A DNA stretch of 64,000 nucleotides from Dacryopinax spathularia (GCA_037974965.1 JBBPFI010000007.1:1-64000), one strand, 5' to 3'. Counted from the first letter of the stretch, positions 31,815-44,452 are shown. Notes: a model not told the origin generated them from the sequence alone. Numbers and translations: made by a program.

Positions 31815-34491
31815 ATGCCCACTGAACCGCCACGGTCTCGCATACCTTCGGCGAGCTCTCGTATACCACCAGCAACAGGCTCTCGTATACCAACTGCGGC
31901 CAGCAAGGCGCCTGCGACCCCTTCGCGTTTAGCTCCTCCTGGAACTACACGAACTGTTGCTTTGCGTGCGCAGAAGTCGGCATCCTCTTTGCGACCCCCA
32001 GCTCCTAATGGTGCAACAACACGGAAAACCCCGTCTCCTGGTCCTAGTCCTGCTCGACCCCGTATCAAGACGCCTACGAAGCCATGCAGGACAATCGCGG
32101 CCAAAGCGGACCCTCCATCGCCTGGACTGGAGCAAAATATGGAAAAGCTCTCTGTAAGGGATCAGATCGCCCAACGGAGAGCCGCTATACGCCAACAGGC
32201 TGGCAAATCTACGGCTATCAGCTCGATAGACGACGACTGGGGAAATGGGAGAGGTGTTTCGGCAAAGAGTCAGGGCGAGGATTTGTTGGGCAGGTCGAGC
32301 ATGATGGTTGATATCACGAGGGCCAAAACGACCGGTGCGCATTCATAGTACAGTATGATCTCGTGTGCATCTACTCACGGAGAACGTGAAGGAAAGCTCG
32401 ACTTGTCCTTCCGCGAACTACCTTGCTTGCCGTACGCGCTTTTCAACCTGCACCTGGGAATTGAGCCATCGTTTCCACCTCCGCCACCTAAGGACCCGGG
32501 CGAGAAGGAAGTGAAGCAACCGGCCTTCTATGAATGCGTTGATCTGGTCTCATTGAGGGCGAGAGATAATGCGATTGAGGAGATTCAAGAAGAGATCAGC
32601 TATTTTGTCGCGCTCAAGATGCTGGACGTGAGTAACCATACGCGGTGTCCCCATATGTCGACTGACAACGGGCCAGTTCAACCGCAACAAACTGAGCCAG
32701 CTGCCAACTACAATTTCCCAGCTCGAGAATCTCGCCAATCTGGATCTGGCGTATGTATAGTTCACGCTATGAGAAGTCGTGTTGCTGACCGCTGGAAAAG
32801 TCACAACCAGTTCACATCGGTTCCTCCCCAGCTGGCTACAATGGAGAACCTCATCAGCCTTGATATTTCGAACAACCCGCTAAGGTCTCTGGACAACCTT
32901 CCTCCGAAGTTGGCCAGCCTTTCGGCATCTTACTGTCAGCTGGCCCTGAATTCGCTGGAAGCTCTGCCTACGAGTCTCACGCATCTGGATATTTCCCACA
33001 ACGCGCTTGGTCTGTCAATGAATGCTCCTGCCGGAATGCGTTCTAATGATGCCACAGGACCATCCCCACGTCTTTCCAGCGTTTTGGAGCGATTGCCACA
33101 GCTGAAGAGCCTCGTGGCAAAGTCTTGTGACCTTGCGCCTGATGATTTTCAAGGTGATGGTTGGTGGACAACACGACTCTCTACGCTTGAATTGGGTGGT
33201 CCACAGAAGGAAGATTGGGAAATTGAGGTCGAGCGGCGGTACACCCGCCGCAGACAGCCGACCGCACTTTCCGCGTCCCAGCACAGCGGATCCGCCGATG
33301 ACGTGGCTCGCAAATCCCCCAACGAAGCTGGAGACTCTGCAGCTGTTACAGAGGACGCTGGTACTGCTGGCAACACCTCGCACGTCCTCGATATCTTCTA
33401 CGATGCATCGACACTCACCCTCACACTGCCGCCATCGCGCACACGCCCGGCACCGCCCGCTCACGTTCCCAAGAACACGCTACCATATGATATCATTCTG
33501 CGGCACACTTGGACAGCTGACCTCAAGCGCATCACACTCAGCGGCCGGAACGCCGATCCTTTGTTTACCCTCCCGGAAGAAAGCACTGGCGCGATACTGG
33601 ATCGGGTTGATGAGTTGATAATGATCGACTGCGGTCTGGGCGAAAGCGCCCAATTGCGAGTGGGCAGCGCCGAGCGCGAAGAGAACACGTTCTCGGTCAT
33701 CGCCCGCCTCTTTCCGTCACTGCGCAGCTTGGACCTCTCGTACAATCGCTTCCCTTCGCTCGCTGGCATCCGCGCTGTCCTCTTTCCGCGGGAGGATGCG
33801 GGGCGCGGCGTGCGGGAACTCAGGCTCAAGGGGTGCGGGGTGAACAATCTGGATGAGCTGGTCGTGCTTCTCGAAGACATTGGTGCGGAACAGGACGGAA
33901 CGGGCCTGCCTCTGAAAGAGCTCGACCTGAGCGACAACGAGATCTCCAAGGTGCGTTATTTTCCTCATCTGATAGCCCGAACTACGCTAACCCGATCCGG
34001 CGTTCGTTTTTTCATTCTTGCGTGGCTTGTCCGGCCATGGCATTAGCTCCCCCCGAAACTGGGCATGCTCCCTGTCGACGTCCTTCTGGTGGATGGTAAC
34101 CTGTACGTAACCTTCATGCACCTCGACGCGGTTTTTCCCTATCAGCCGCCTTCCGAGGCTAAGGCGTCGTCCTGAGAACGCGCTGATGGCGCTATCCGCC
34201 TCACCGCCTTTTGAATCCCCTGAAATCAATTCAGCCCAGGGGTCCATCCCATTCCGAACGTGTGTGCTGATAATCTCTTTGCGCAGGTTCCGAGTCCCGG
34301 CGAGACGTGTTTGGGAGAAGGAAGGTGAGAGCCTGAATTCCCCCTTGTTCCTCAGTTCCTCTCGTTCGATCCCACTCTCTGCTCCCCACCCTGCCTATCG
34401 CGGATTCATTCAACCCGCCGGCGGCCACCCAGCGCACAAGCACACATTCGCGCATACGCCCACGATGCGTTTTGTTTGGGCAAAGACATAG
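31815..34491 (+). CDS. Leucine-rich repeat protein, LRRC40-like layout
   Basis: Exon 1 (31815-32334) encodes a Ser/Pro/Arg-rich disordered head with repeated SRIP motifs, then EKLSVRDQIAQRRAAIRQQA. After a 48-nt intron, LRRs begin: GKLDLSFRELPCLPYALFNL, LVSLRARDNAIEEIQEEISY. Short introns near 32628-32675 and 32754-32800 restore FNRNKLSQLPTTISQLENLA and HNQFTSVPPQLATMENLISL. More repeats follow to about 32995. A Ser-rich insertion lies near 33240-33350, then a second LRR block with LFPSLRSLDLSYNRF and LPLKELDLSDNEISK. Two more introns lead to LPPKLGMLPVDVLLVDGNL and FRVPARRVWEKEG, the closing motif seen in LRRC40-type proteins. The last residues after EKEG may be read-through of an unspliced intron, so the true stop is uncertain. 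Such proteins are intracellular scaffolds with poorly known roles. Confidence 0.75.
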
Positions 34492-35858
34492 CCATCGTCA
34501 TCCCCCCTCAGCCAGCACACCGCACCACGCATGGGCATCGCGCCTCATACCGCTCTAGGCGGAAAAAATCCGCTTACATAAGCAAGAACGCACGTTCCCG
34601 CCGGCTTTGGTGGTCCCCTACTTATCATCCGCCGCGCATCCTTGATGGCGTTTCATTGCGCCGGGCAAGCCCGGAAGCGAGCGTCTAGCCTCCCACCCCT
34701 CAAATGACGAGTTCTAGTCCTCGGCGTTGCCCGATATGGTAGTCGGGCCGACTCCGGTCCTCGCCTCACCGTCATCATATCCAGCCGTGGGGGACGTTGC
34801 TAACACCAAACTTTTTTTTTTTGGGGAAAAATAGGTACGAAAGGCCTTTTGGCGTGGTTACGCGAACGCCTGTAAGCCCTTGTCCGGAAGACCGGGGCAA
34901 GGTGCCGAAAGGGGAAGCTCGAGGCGGGTGGTCAAACCAGGGAGGAGGCGATGAAGGAGGCGTTGAGGGAAACTGATGACTCTCCTGCGTTACTTGGCCG
35001 GGTGAATCCGGCTCGGGTGAGCGCGGAACTGACGAGATTGTTGGAAATTGCGGGGCACAGGCAAGGGCCAAGCCACCTTCCGCTGTTGGGTTGGAGGGCG
35101 GAGAGAGCCGGACGCCTGAACGCCAGATTATCTCGCTCGCTGGCTGGATAATCCATTCAACTTCCTTTTGGTTCGGTGTTCGGTGTTCGGTGGTTATTCT
35201 TTTGTGCAAGTCGCATTTGAATTTGATAGAAGGAGCGTGTTCCGCAGTACGACGGTGTGGGGTACCGCCCCCCCAGCATGGACGGGTACGGCAATTCGCT
35301 CGCTTTTCTCCGAATGATTTCGCTTGCAACTCGCTCTCAATCCGGGTGGGCGGCGAGGGGGTGCAGGTGGGAGAATACGCCGCTCGCGTCCCGCCGCGTC
35401 CACACGCATGCATGATGAGGTTGCCGTATCACCCCAGCCCAGCCCAGGGGGTCGCTCGGGTTGAGAGGGAAGGGAAATGGGAAATTTATGATACAGGACT
35501 TGCCCGAACCCCGCACCGAGTGCTGCTGTGGGCGTGACGATAACGGACAGGCTTGGAGAGGGGAAGGGGAGCGTATATCTCCCTGTCCCTCCCGAGGTAC
35601 TGGCCTTCCCCTTTGCTCGCTCCCCCTCCCTTCGCTCTGTCTGTCCATCTCTCTGTGCCTGCCTGTCTGTCTGTCTATCATCGTAGCCTCCAGCCCTGAG
35701 GAGGAGTCTATCGTCCGGATCGCGCAGTGCATATCCCAAGCATCCGTTTCTCAACAATCTGCTAATCAGCCACCTTTTCCCTCTCGACGCCAAAAAGGAA
35801 CGTCAACAACCCCTGCCCAGCTTCCCAGTCCTCACCCAACCAAACCAAGCAAGTCAAA
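34492..35858. other. Long GC-rich upstream region
   Basis: About 1.4 kb before the next gene. It contains a T-run near 34810-34821 and a CTGT/TCTG-rich microsatellite near 35636-35680, followed by a CT-rich leader, probably the 5' UTR of the gene at 35859. Open frames here on both strands overlap and are biased by composition. No gene is supported. Confidence 0.4.
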
Positions 35859-38800
35859 ATGTCCACTATCCAGCTTTCTGCCTCCCCTTCCCCTTCCCTC
35901 TCCCTCTCCCCTTCCCTCCAAGGTGAAGCGCCGACCCACCCTGCCGTACCCGACGAAGCAGGTCACGTTCCCCCCTCTTTGGGCGGAAGCATTCCCCTCT
36001 CTCCTGGTTCGCCCGGCGGTCCCGGGCCCGGTCCAATCGTTCAGGGCTCACCCCACTCCCACTCCCCTCACCAGCAGCAAGCGACCCTGTCCCCTTCACC
36101 TTCACCTTCACCCTCCGCCGCCCCTGCCCAGACAGAGTCGTCGTCCTCCACCACAAGTGTGGGGAATACAGCGACGACGACGACGACGACCACGCAGAAC
36201 AGCAACAACAGACGGCGTCATCTTACCCTTCCTAACCTCACCCCCCAAACCCGGGCTACACCCTTCTTACCGCCAAACAGCGCGGTAGCAGCCGTCCTCC
36301 GTCCTCTTGCGGGCTCGAACTCGAACTCCCAAGTCCGGGTGAAAACAGAAGCTTCCGAGGACGCAGGGTTAGAAGGAAGGAGGATCGCCCCATTGCCTGC
36401 AAGAGCCTACGGACACGCAGCCAGCAGTAGCGTCTCCTCAGGCACGTCGAGCGTCTCTGCAGGACCTACCAACCCCCGTCCGGTGCCTTTTGCGTACCTC
36501 ATGTCCTCCCCCCTTGCAGCGCGGCACGCCCCCTCCGGCCGGGGCTCCGCCTACCCGGGCACCTCGTCTCAACCCACGCAGCTGGCACACAAGTCCGCTC
36601 ATTACTTGCATTCTATCCCGCCGAGGGAGAAGACGGTCCGGACGCTTATTATCGACCATACGCTTTGGAAACATGATCGGTCCCGGTTTGCGCAAGCGAG
36701 GGCGGAGTTGGGGTTGCCGATATTGAAGGATCAGGACGGGGAAGAAGCGGAGGACGACCTGGAGGAGGAAGACGAGCTTGTTGACGCTCTTGGTTATCCG
36801 TTCTCCTCTTCTGGAGGGGCGACTGGATCAAAGCGGGCCAGGAAAGCAGTCGGGGCCCCGAACCTCGAAGCTGCAAAACGCTTCAAGCCCCAAGCGGACG
36901 GCGATGCGAACGTCCTAAACGCGATGATCCAGCAGCCTCCGCTCGGCGAACCGACCCTGCCGTCATATACAGGCAGCAGCTGGCGCTGGTGGTACGAATC
37001 CGGCGGCGAGAGCGCGCCTCCTCGACTTCCGAATGGTGTCCGCTTAAGGCTGACACTGACGAGTCTGGTAAACGACTTCTTTGCGAGGGACGATGATCCC
37101 GTTATCCTCACTCGAGGTGCATATCCGCCAAGCATTGCACAACTGCAGATGATCAGCAACCCCTCCGCACCCGCGAGCTCTCTGCCAACACTGCCAAGTC
37201 TGGCAGACCTGCTCAACTCCAGCCCTGCGCCGGCCTCTCCTTCCCCCGCTGCGCCGCAGAGGGAGTCCTCAAACTCGGGAAGACAAGGGAACGGCAAGCC
37301 CACCAGCATATGGGCCGCCGTACCCCGCGGCCTGGGGCCAGACGCACCCTGGGCATTCGCAGGAGCGCTCCAATCCCCTCCCACAGCCGGCTCGTCCACG
37401 TCCCAAAACGCGCAGCAACCCCAACCACCGCCGTCCGACTGGCCGAAACTCAACGCACCCGCTTCGTCCTCTCCTTCTGGACGGGCGATCGCGCTCTACA
37501 ATGCGGGAGCTCTGGCGCCGCTCAACCCGATCCAGTGCTCGAGACATCTGACGCCGTGTAACTGTCTTTCCGGCCCGGGGCAACAAGGAGCCGAACAAGC
37601 GCACGCTCGACGACATATAGGAGCCGGCCTTCGTCCCCCAAGCTCAGGGCTTCTGAGGCGCAGCAGAGCACATTCATCCTCCTCCACCGCTTCGTCCGCC
37701 GTTGGCGCTCTGGGGGAAAGGGCACTCCCTACAAGCCGACTGGCAGATTTGCTGCCTAAGTTCATAAGGCTGAGTGCGCTCGTAGCGATCGAGCTAGGGC
37801 GTGAAGCAGCCGCCCTGGAGGAAAAACAGTCGGCAGAGGCGAGCGCCGCCGTGTCGGACTACGAGACCGACGCGGACATCTCGGCCTCTTCGGCTGCTCC
37901 TTCAGCTGGTCATTCGACGGCCGCTTCGGTGGCGGCGAGCGCGATGGGGGCTCCGGAGCCTGCGAGACCTAGTAGGGCGTGGTATGCTCTTCTCTGTACA
38001 CTCGCTACTCGTGCTTGCCTGGAAGGCTACTTAGCCCGAGGATGGAGAGGCACAGAAGGAGTCGAAACCCTCTTCGGCCTCGGCGTAGACCTCGGTCTTT
38101 CCCTCGACGCTGAGGAGGACTCTCCGGGCACGGTCAACCCACACTCCGGCGCCGCGTCCACCTCCGGCGGTCATCCCACAACAGGAGGAGCAGGAGCAGG
38201 AGGAGCAGGAGCAGGAGCGGAGGACGAAGAGATGTCCGACTCGTCCGACCTGGACGAAGAGGAGGAGAAGGAGAGGGAGTTGGAGCCGGATGGATGGCCG
38301 AGCTTGGAGGAGGCTGGGAGGGTGTTGTTTGGTGCTGCTGGGGCTGGGGCTGTTACGCCTGGCGCTGGTGGCGCTGGGGGTGTTTCTGTACCTGGGGCAG
38401 CAGAGGGGGAGGGTGAGGCGGGGAGGTTGCAGGCGGAGTATGAGGGTGAGATGCGGGCTAGGCGGGATTTGGTGAGTCTCTTCTTCCTCTTCTCTTCCTC
38501 TGCTTCTTCCGCTGCCTTCCTTTTCTGGGTTTGGCCGGGGAGGTGAAAGGTGGAATTGTTGCTGACTGTGATTGCCAGTTCCTGAATATCCCGTCGAATA
38601 CGAATGATCTCCGGAGTCACCTGATGGACCTGGCTGGCCGATATCCGCCTGAGCCTATGGAGCGCGCTGCCCTTAGGTTCTGTGAGGCCGTGTCGCGGTG
38701 GCATGGATTGCCTGAGCTTGAGACTGTACGCCTTTCTACCTTGCCAGTTCCATATCCGGAGCCCGTACTGACTTGAGTTATACAGTCCTGCGGACGACGG

Positions 38801-39154
38801 GCAAAGAACACCCGCGGTCGGAGCGCCTCCATCGGTCTCTCTTCCTCCGCATCAGCCTCCGCCTCCGCCTCAGCACTCTCTATCAACTCCCTCATCCACC
38901 CCTCCCCACCCCCTCGCCCTCCCATCGAAAGATGGTTCCACCTTCCCTCCCGAGCCGAACGTCGTCGTTCGCTCGCCGTCCGTGCTGCGCTTGGTGCCGC
39001 TGCGGCTGCAGGGAAACGGAAACGCGCGTATGGGGATGGTGCGGGTCAGCAGGGGGAGGATCGGAAGGGGAAGGGAAAGAAGGTCGAGCGGACTGATGTG
39101 AAGGGGTATGTGGAGGAGGATCAGTGGGTTGATCCGTATGGGATTACCAACTGA
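35859..39154 (+). CDS. Large low-complexity protein, probably nuclear, function unknown
   Basis: The frame starts at 35859 (MSTIQLSASPSPSLSLSPSL). The first 250 residues are Ser/Pro/Thr-rich with a run of Thr codons near 36172. A conserved-looking block follows, REKTVRTLIIDHTLWKHDRS then RFAQARAELGLPI (about 36625-36720), an acidic stretch and a basic SKRARKA motif that may be a nuclear signal. A second ordered block near 36990-37110 has WRWWYESGGE and LTSLVNDFFARDDDP. A helical region near 37740-38110 (LPKFIRLSALVAIELGREAA, AWYALLCTLATRACLEGYLA) precedes a Gly/Ala-rich repeat (38183-38225). An intron of 107 nt at 38472-38578 leads to FLNIPSNTNDLRSHLMDLAG. Another near 38729-38788 leads to a Ser-rich, Lys-rich end, YVEEDQWVDPYGITN-stop. 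Total about 1050 residues. I do not recognise the family. Confidence 0.7.
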
Positions 39155-39850
39155 TGCCCTATCCTTCCCTCTTCTCTCCTCGACTCTCCCATCCTCTCCA
39201 GCCGCTTCCTGTTCTCAGCTCGACTCTCCGTTGTCGTTTAGGGAGGACGATGAAGATCTGATATAGACGATACGCACTTGCGTTCGATACCGTCGGCCAC
39301 CAAGAAGCCGAGCGAGTTGCGCAACTGCACCACCACTCGATTTCCCTCCCTTTCACTCCCACTAACTACTGTTTTTCTGTTTCTCAGTTTCTCGTTGTCG
39401 CCGGTGCGCATAAAGGAGGATATACACGCTCATGATATCTTCACTAGACGTTATTAGGATTTATCTAGCGTATTTTCTTGTCCTGTAGCTGTAACTACTA
39501 AGAGAATCTATGTTTGCTCGCCCCCGTTGCAACCATCGAGGTTCGACGATCAGGACAAGGTGCAGCAAGTGGGAGGATCGGTCATGTGATATCGCCGCAA
39601 CCCCTATCCTCGTCCTTATGCTTCTGAAAACGATCGACCACGTCGCGGTGCTTCTTTTGGGCCTGAGCGCTGATTCGCTCATTAGAGCCGCCCTATGTCC
39701 ACCATCTTCTGCTTCTTCATACACTACAAGCGGAGATTGAGCACTGAGAGCGGAGCTAAGGCCAGCGGAAGATGGCCTTGTCGCTACGTCGTGCACTGCT
39801 TCGCCCCAAGGAGCACTCAAATGACGACCTGGCCTCACTCTCTGGCTAGT
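39155..39850. other. Intergenic or unresolved 5' exons
   Basis: About 700 bp between two plus-strand genes. It may hold the first exons of the next gene: MSTIFCFFIHYKRRL at 39695 and MALSLRRALLRPK near 39773 are candidate starts, but neither could be joined in frame with confidence. Confidence 0.35.
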
Positions 39851-41179
39851 CGGACTCGACCCCGTCTTTGTCGACATCTTCCCTGCGGCGACCTCCAACT
39901 ATCTCGCAACATTCGCCGCTCTTGTCTCCTGTCTATATCGCCGCCCTTCGAAGGCGACAATAACCCTCGTCTTGTCGCACACTGAGGAGGCTTGCCAGCC
40001 TCCCGCCGAAGCCGCATTCCAGCCGCGCCAGCTTAAGCGCTCAAATACCGCACGAATGGCTGGCACGTCCCGTTCTTCGTCTGAGCCGCTCCTCCTCCCC
40101 TCTGCGGAAAGCTCGCTTGAACGGTTCTTGCATCGGAGGGTTGGCTTCAAGCTCTCTGCAACTTCTGCGCAAGATAGACGACATTTCCTGCTGGGCGACG
40201 CTGGTCGGTTGGGCCGTTATCGACCTCCTCAGTATCGGACAGCTCCTCCAGCTATGCAAGCCTCGCCGCCGCTCTCGCCCGTGAGTCCCAATACTCGCGT
40301 GACAGTGGATAGCGTGAGTGGGCGAAGACGAAGCTTGTCGTTCGCCCCCAAGACGCCGAGTCGACTGTCGGTCTCTTATCCGCTGTCGCCGCCTGTCTCA
40401 CCGGAGAAGGGGGATTTCTTGACGATCGCTAGCGGATCGACTACTCTTGTCGGGGATGAGGACGCCCAGAAGGTGGAAGATATAGTTGCTGAGGTGCGGC
40501 GACCGCTTTCGTTTGCCGCTTCTGGGCAACGGAAGGGACGTAAGGGGTAAGCGAGTTGTGCTATGTCCCGTTCCGCTGCTGACAACGCTGTATACATAGA
40601 CCTCCGTCCGCACTTGATCTTTCTCCCAAGAAGAAGATGGCTACTCCGACAACAAAGAAAGATTTGAATGGGACGCAGGAAACTGTTGAAAGACCGAAGC
40701 TCACCCGGCTGAACCTCAAGATCCTCGAAGGAATCGAGCGAAGGGGTGGTCATGTTCCGCCGGTAGCTGCCGAACACGTCGAGAGATCTCCTGCATTTGT
40801 TGGCCCTTCACTCCCTGTCACTCCGAAGTCCGGATATGGAGCACACATGGGCATGCTTGGGCTCGGACTCGTCTCTTCTCCTCTTCCGCTATCAGCCCTT
40901 TCCCCCCCTGCGCCCGCTCGCCGGAAAAGTGTTAATATCTCCCATGCTCAAGCTAGCGCGGTAGGGCCAATTACGGCGATCCACCGGGGGAGACAGATGA
41001 CATTCTCGCCCTTGCCACCGGAGCCGGACCAGCTCGGACGGTGTACGTTAATCGACGAGGAAGGGGAACCGGTGACGGTCTTTCCGAGGGAATTGCAGAA
41101 TTGGGTCTATCTACCATGGGTGTACTGGGGAATGGTATGTGGGAGAGCTTTCAATCTTTGGTTTGAGCCCAGGCAATAG
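39851..41179 (+). CDS. Unknown protein with N-terminal hydrophobic segment
   Basis: A clear reading frame follows a splice acceptor at about 39850. It opens with LDPVFVDIFPAATSNYLATF and AALVSCLYRRPSKATITLVL, which look like one or two membrane segments. A Ser/Pro-rich, probably cytosolic part follows with RRSLSFAPKTPSRLSVSYPL. A 53-nt intron (about 40549-40600) leads to a second part with RPKLTRLNLKILEGIERRGG, and to a C-terminal LIDEEGEPVTVFPRELQNWV near 41050-41105. The true first exon and start codon lie upstream and are unresolved. The last 20 codons may be intron sequence, since a GTATGT donor lies at about 41135. I do not recognise the family. Confidence 0.55.
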
Positions 41180-41332
41180 GACAATTGGCACGTATGCGGG
41201 GTCGTCACTCGATTCACATTCTATACAACATCAGGGAATACAATGGATTGGTATCTGAGGTATGTTCTTCCGTTGAGATGGGCATGTGTTGAATGGTGAA
41301 TGCTTGCTTTCGACGACGTCTCGGGGTCCCGA

Positions 41333-43098
41333 CTAGGTGATGTCGGCTGAAAGAATCGGCCGAAGAGCGGCGGCCTGCTCGGGTGTTAGGGTATCCGGGT
41401 AGATGATAGTCCATTCAATAATGAGGTCGCCTCTTCCGATGATCTGTAGTACAGAGTCAGTTCGTTATTTCTTCAGAAGCGAGCGAAAAACAGACCTCGC
41501 CATTTTGCCGGATTGGCATGCCCTCACCCTCAAGAATAGTCATATCACCATCTCTGATGATCCCCTCTGGCAGCCTGACGTCGAGCATTCTTCCGTCCAA
41601 GGTCTGGATCCTGATCATGTGGCTACCGCCCGCAGTAAGCGCGTCGACCAGCTTCAGACCGAACCGAGCAACCAGGTCCTGTCCTCCAACCCCTTCACGA
41701 GTAAAGTTGGCATCCGGCAGTTGACGAACCACGAAAACGAGATCGGCGAATACGCCGGGCTCGACTTCGCTGCCTGCCCCTCGATACACCACCCGCGTGC
41801 CTTTCTTCCAACCGGGCTGTACATCGATGTCGATAAATCCTTCTTCAGTCTTGCCGTTCAAGAGGCTCCGCGTAACGGAAAACCGCTTCTTGCATCCGCT
41901 GTAGAGTTCCGCAAGAGTGAGGCGCAGAGGGTAAGCCCAAGATGCAGGCTTGGAGACCGGTTTCGGTGGTTGATACGGCTTCAAAGGCTTGAAATACACC
42001 GGCATTGAGACATCGGTATCAGAGGGAATATTATAATCTTCCTTGGGAGTAGCTGGTCGCGGTCGTGAGTGAGATCGAGGAGGCGGAATATGCTGAGCCC
42101 TTGGAATACTACGGATAGATTTAGTTAAAGTTTCCGGTCGGTATGGCTTACACACCTTGAAGCGTCGGTATCACCTGGCATATGGGGAGGACTTGGGGTC
42201 CGCCATTCTCGCTTAGGAGGAGGGGCAGCGCTAGACGACCGACCATGTCTCAGTTGCGTCGTGGGTTCCCTTGTAGGCCTTTCTTCGGGCAGACCTTCGA
42301 TGCGCTCCATTGGTGAGGGCGGAAGAGGCACATTGCGGGGTGACATCGGTGGAGGTACATTGCGAGGCGACATGGACGGGGCACCCGCGATTTCAGGCCG
42401 GGTGTTAGCGGTCGCCGCAGGTATCGAAGCCTGCTGGTTGTAGTTCGCATACGGTTGGATGTCCGGATACTCGGGTGGGCGGGGCGATTGTGGAACATGG
42501 TGATCGCGCTGGCTCGACCTTGCAGGTGGCTCTTCGATCGGCCTCGCAGGGGGCTCTTGGGTCGGCCTCGCAGGGGCTTCCGGGGTCGGTCTTGCAGGTG
42601 GCTCTTCTGCCGGTCTTGCAGCGGGCTTTTCTGTCGACTTTCTCCGGGGCCTTTCATCCCGATTCGGCGATGACATGTTCACCTCTGACTTTCGGCGTTT
42701 GAGTCCCGGGGTCGAGGAGGTCGAGTCGGTGCGACCCTTGCTCTTCTCAGCGGCTGCTCGGTCCAGATCGTAGAAGAGTCGGTCATATCGCGCACGACGT
42801 GCAGGATCGGAGAGGTATCGATATGCATCATGTAGCTGAAAGACATTTGAGCAGAGAACATGCATCTGCGAAACCCGCCGCGTACCTCAATAAACTGACG
42901 CGCAGCGTCTTCTGTCCTGAGCCTGTCAGGGTGAAGCTGTAGAGCCTGGGAACGATGTCAGCCGAGCTTCACGTGTCGCGGCCACAGAACACTCACTTTT
43001 CGGCGGAAAGCAAGCCGTAACTCTTCGAAAGTGGCGGTTTTCGGCACGCCAAGGATCGTATAGTAGTCTCTGGCGAGCGACTCTCTCGCTTGCTCCAT
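41333..43098 (-). CDS. DnaJ/Hsp40 co-chaperone, class B layout
   Basis: A J-domain protein that stimulates Hsp70 ATPase activity. From 43098 (MEQARESLARDYYTILGVPK) the J domain runs over three exons: LRLAFRRKV, then LQLHPDRLRTEDAARQFIE with the essential HPD near 42930, then LHDAYRYLSDPARRARYDRL. A Pro/Ala/Arg/Glu-rich linker follows (about 42250-42700) and contains a 24-bp minisatellite. No CXXCXGXG zinc motifs are present, so it is not class A. The C-terminal client-binding domain (41457-42120) has PLRLTLAELYSGCKKRFSVT, GFIDIDVQPGWKKGTRVVYR, FADLVFVVRQLPDANFTREG and a final exon GDLIIEWTIIYPDTLTPEQA ending at 41333. The linker is unusually long and replaces the Gly/Phe region of typical class B proteins. 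It looks intact. Confidence 0.85.
42520..42625 (-). repeat. 24-bp minisatellite in the DnaJ linker
   Basis: About four to five imperfect 24-bp units encode the octapeptide pattern EEPPARPT with variation. The unit length keeps the reading frame, so copy-number change would only alter linker length. Confidence 0.7.
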
Positions 43099-43597
43099 TC
43101 GCAGGTGAGATCGTGAGAAGCTGGTTCGAGGAAGCGGTCTTGCGTTTCCTCTGGTGGAGAGATTAATATTGGTGGTGCCCAGCCATTCTCTCCTCAAAAG
43201 GCCGCATATATGCGGTCCCCTGGGCCTTCCGCAGCAAACATGCTGTTAAAGACGTGCCAGAAGACGCTCGAAAGGTCATACTGGCTCCAACTGCGCAGAA
43301 ACCCGAATAGGGCAGACACGTGGTCTGCACGCGTTGTCCCGCCGTCAAGCTGGTTGGCTTCGAGTCACAGCATCGGCGAAGTGACGGATGGGCGAACAAC
43401 TTCGGCCACAATGACGCTGCAGAAGGCTGAGTAAGGCCATGGTTGTCGAGAAAAATGGGGTGCACCTTCCAGCTTGCAGACCCATCCCTGGCAGAAAGGT
43501 GTCGGTTGCATGCGAGCAATCGAGCGATCGCCTCGCTCCCCTTGTAAGACAGATGCAAAGGAGAACCATTTCGTCCCCAGTCCGTCTTCTCGCCGCC
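43099..43597. other. Intergenic spacer
   Basis: About 500 bp between the DnaJ start and the stop of the RWD-type gene, both on minus. It should hold the DnaJ promoter. No gene or repeat is seen. Confidence 0.4.
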
Positions 43598-44060
43598 TTA
43601 TGCACCTTGACTCATCCCTTTCCTCCACCAATCCTCCCAGCCGGCCTCTCTAACCATACGCCCAATCTCAGCCATCTTCTCGACCATCTCACATCCGACA
43701 GCTTTACCCTTCAGAAGCCAAGGACCACCATCGTCTTTCATGTTTAGCGTGCTGGGGTCCACGTCGCACGTAAGCTTGCGCAGGTGGCATGAAGCCCATG
43801 TAAGTTTCTGGATCGTAAGATGAGCGAACCTGGCTCCTAAGAATGCCTGCCATCGAGCGCACCTTGATTGCCCGCACGACCGCCTCACATCCTTCCTTTT
43901 GCCCCACGAGGACAAGTATACCAGGCTGGCCGACCTTGCATACACCGCGCAGGGAATGTAGTTTCGTATGTTCCTTTATGAACCGCTTTTTGCGAGGAGC
44001 ACGGATGTGGTGGAACGTCATCAACGCTCGGGCAAGCGGCGCAGATGGAGCTGGCTTCAT
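43598..44060 (-). CDS. RWD/DUF1115 (RWDD2-like) protein, 5' part unresolved
   Basis: Two exons are convincing. The first, from about 44060, has ALMTFHHIRAPRKKRFIKEH, then LRGVCKVGQPGILVLVGQKE and CEAVVRAIK. This matches the DUF1115 domain of RWDD2-type proteins (HH...K+..I, GKPG...EG). A 55-nt intron is followed by KLTWASCHLRKLTCDVDPST and a C-terminal part ending GWEDWWRKGMSQGA. In this family the domain normally follows an RWD domain. That would lie between 44060 and about 44347, where frames such as FHIDDVDCPG look coding, but I could not settle the splicing. The role is not well known; RWD domains bind ubiquitin-like or kinase partners. The start at 44060 is only the first Met of the clear part. 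Confidence 0.6.
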
Positions 44061-44452
44061 TGCTGCATTCTCCCGAGAGATCCTCTGTCAATCGTTAAGT
44101 AATATTGGCTGAATGCCAGCCGTGTAGAAGTTGGCAGCGTCGTCAGGGAAGGAGTGCGGTCGACGGTGATAGCAGCCCTGGGCAGTCGACGTCGTCGATG
44201 TGGAAGTAGACGGACGACCTCTACTGGGACCCCACTGCTGCAAGCATGGCTCGTCGGCGTTGCTGGGCCAGTTTTGTATCGACCTCGCCTCGGGTCAATA
44301 TTATCAACTATGTCCGCCAAAATGAAACAGTGGAGGACACGGTCCACGTCGTTCTTCAGACAATTTGGTTCATTTCATTAATACTTGGTATCGTCATGAC
44401 ATGATAGTCCTCCCTCTCCATCACTTCCACAGCATACAACACAGAGATCTCA

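Noticed and set aside
34775-35413. 212-codon minus frame upstream of the same gene
   Set aside because: Overlaps competing frames on plus, no domain, GC-rich sequence that leaves frames open by chance.
35461-36288. 275-codon plus frame overlapping the start of the large protein gene
   Set aside because: Its end lies out of frame within the real gene and its start is in a CT-rich leader; composition explains the open frame.
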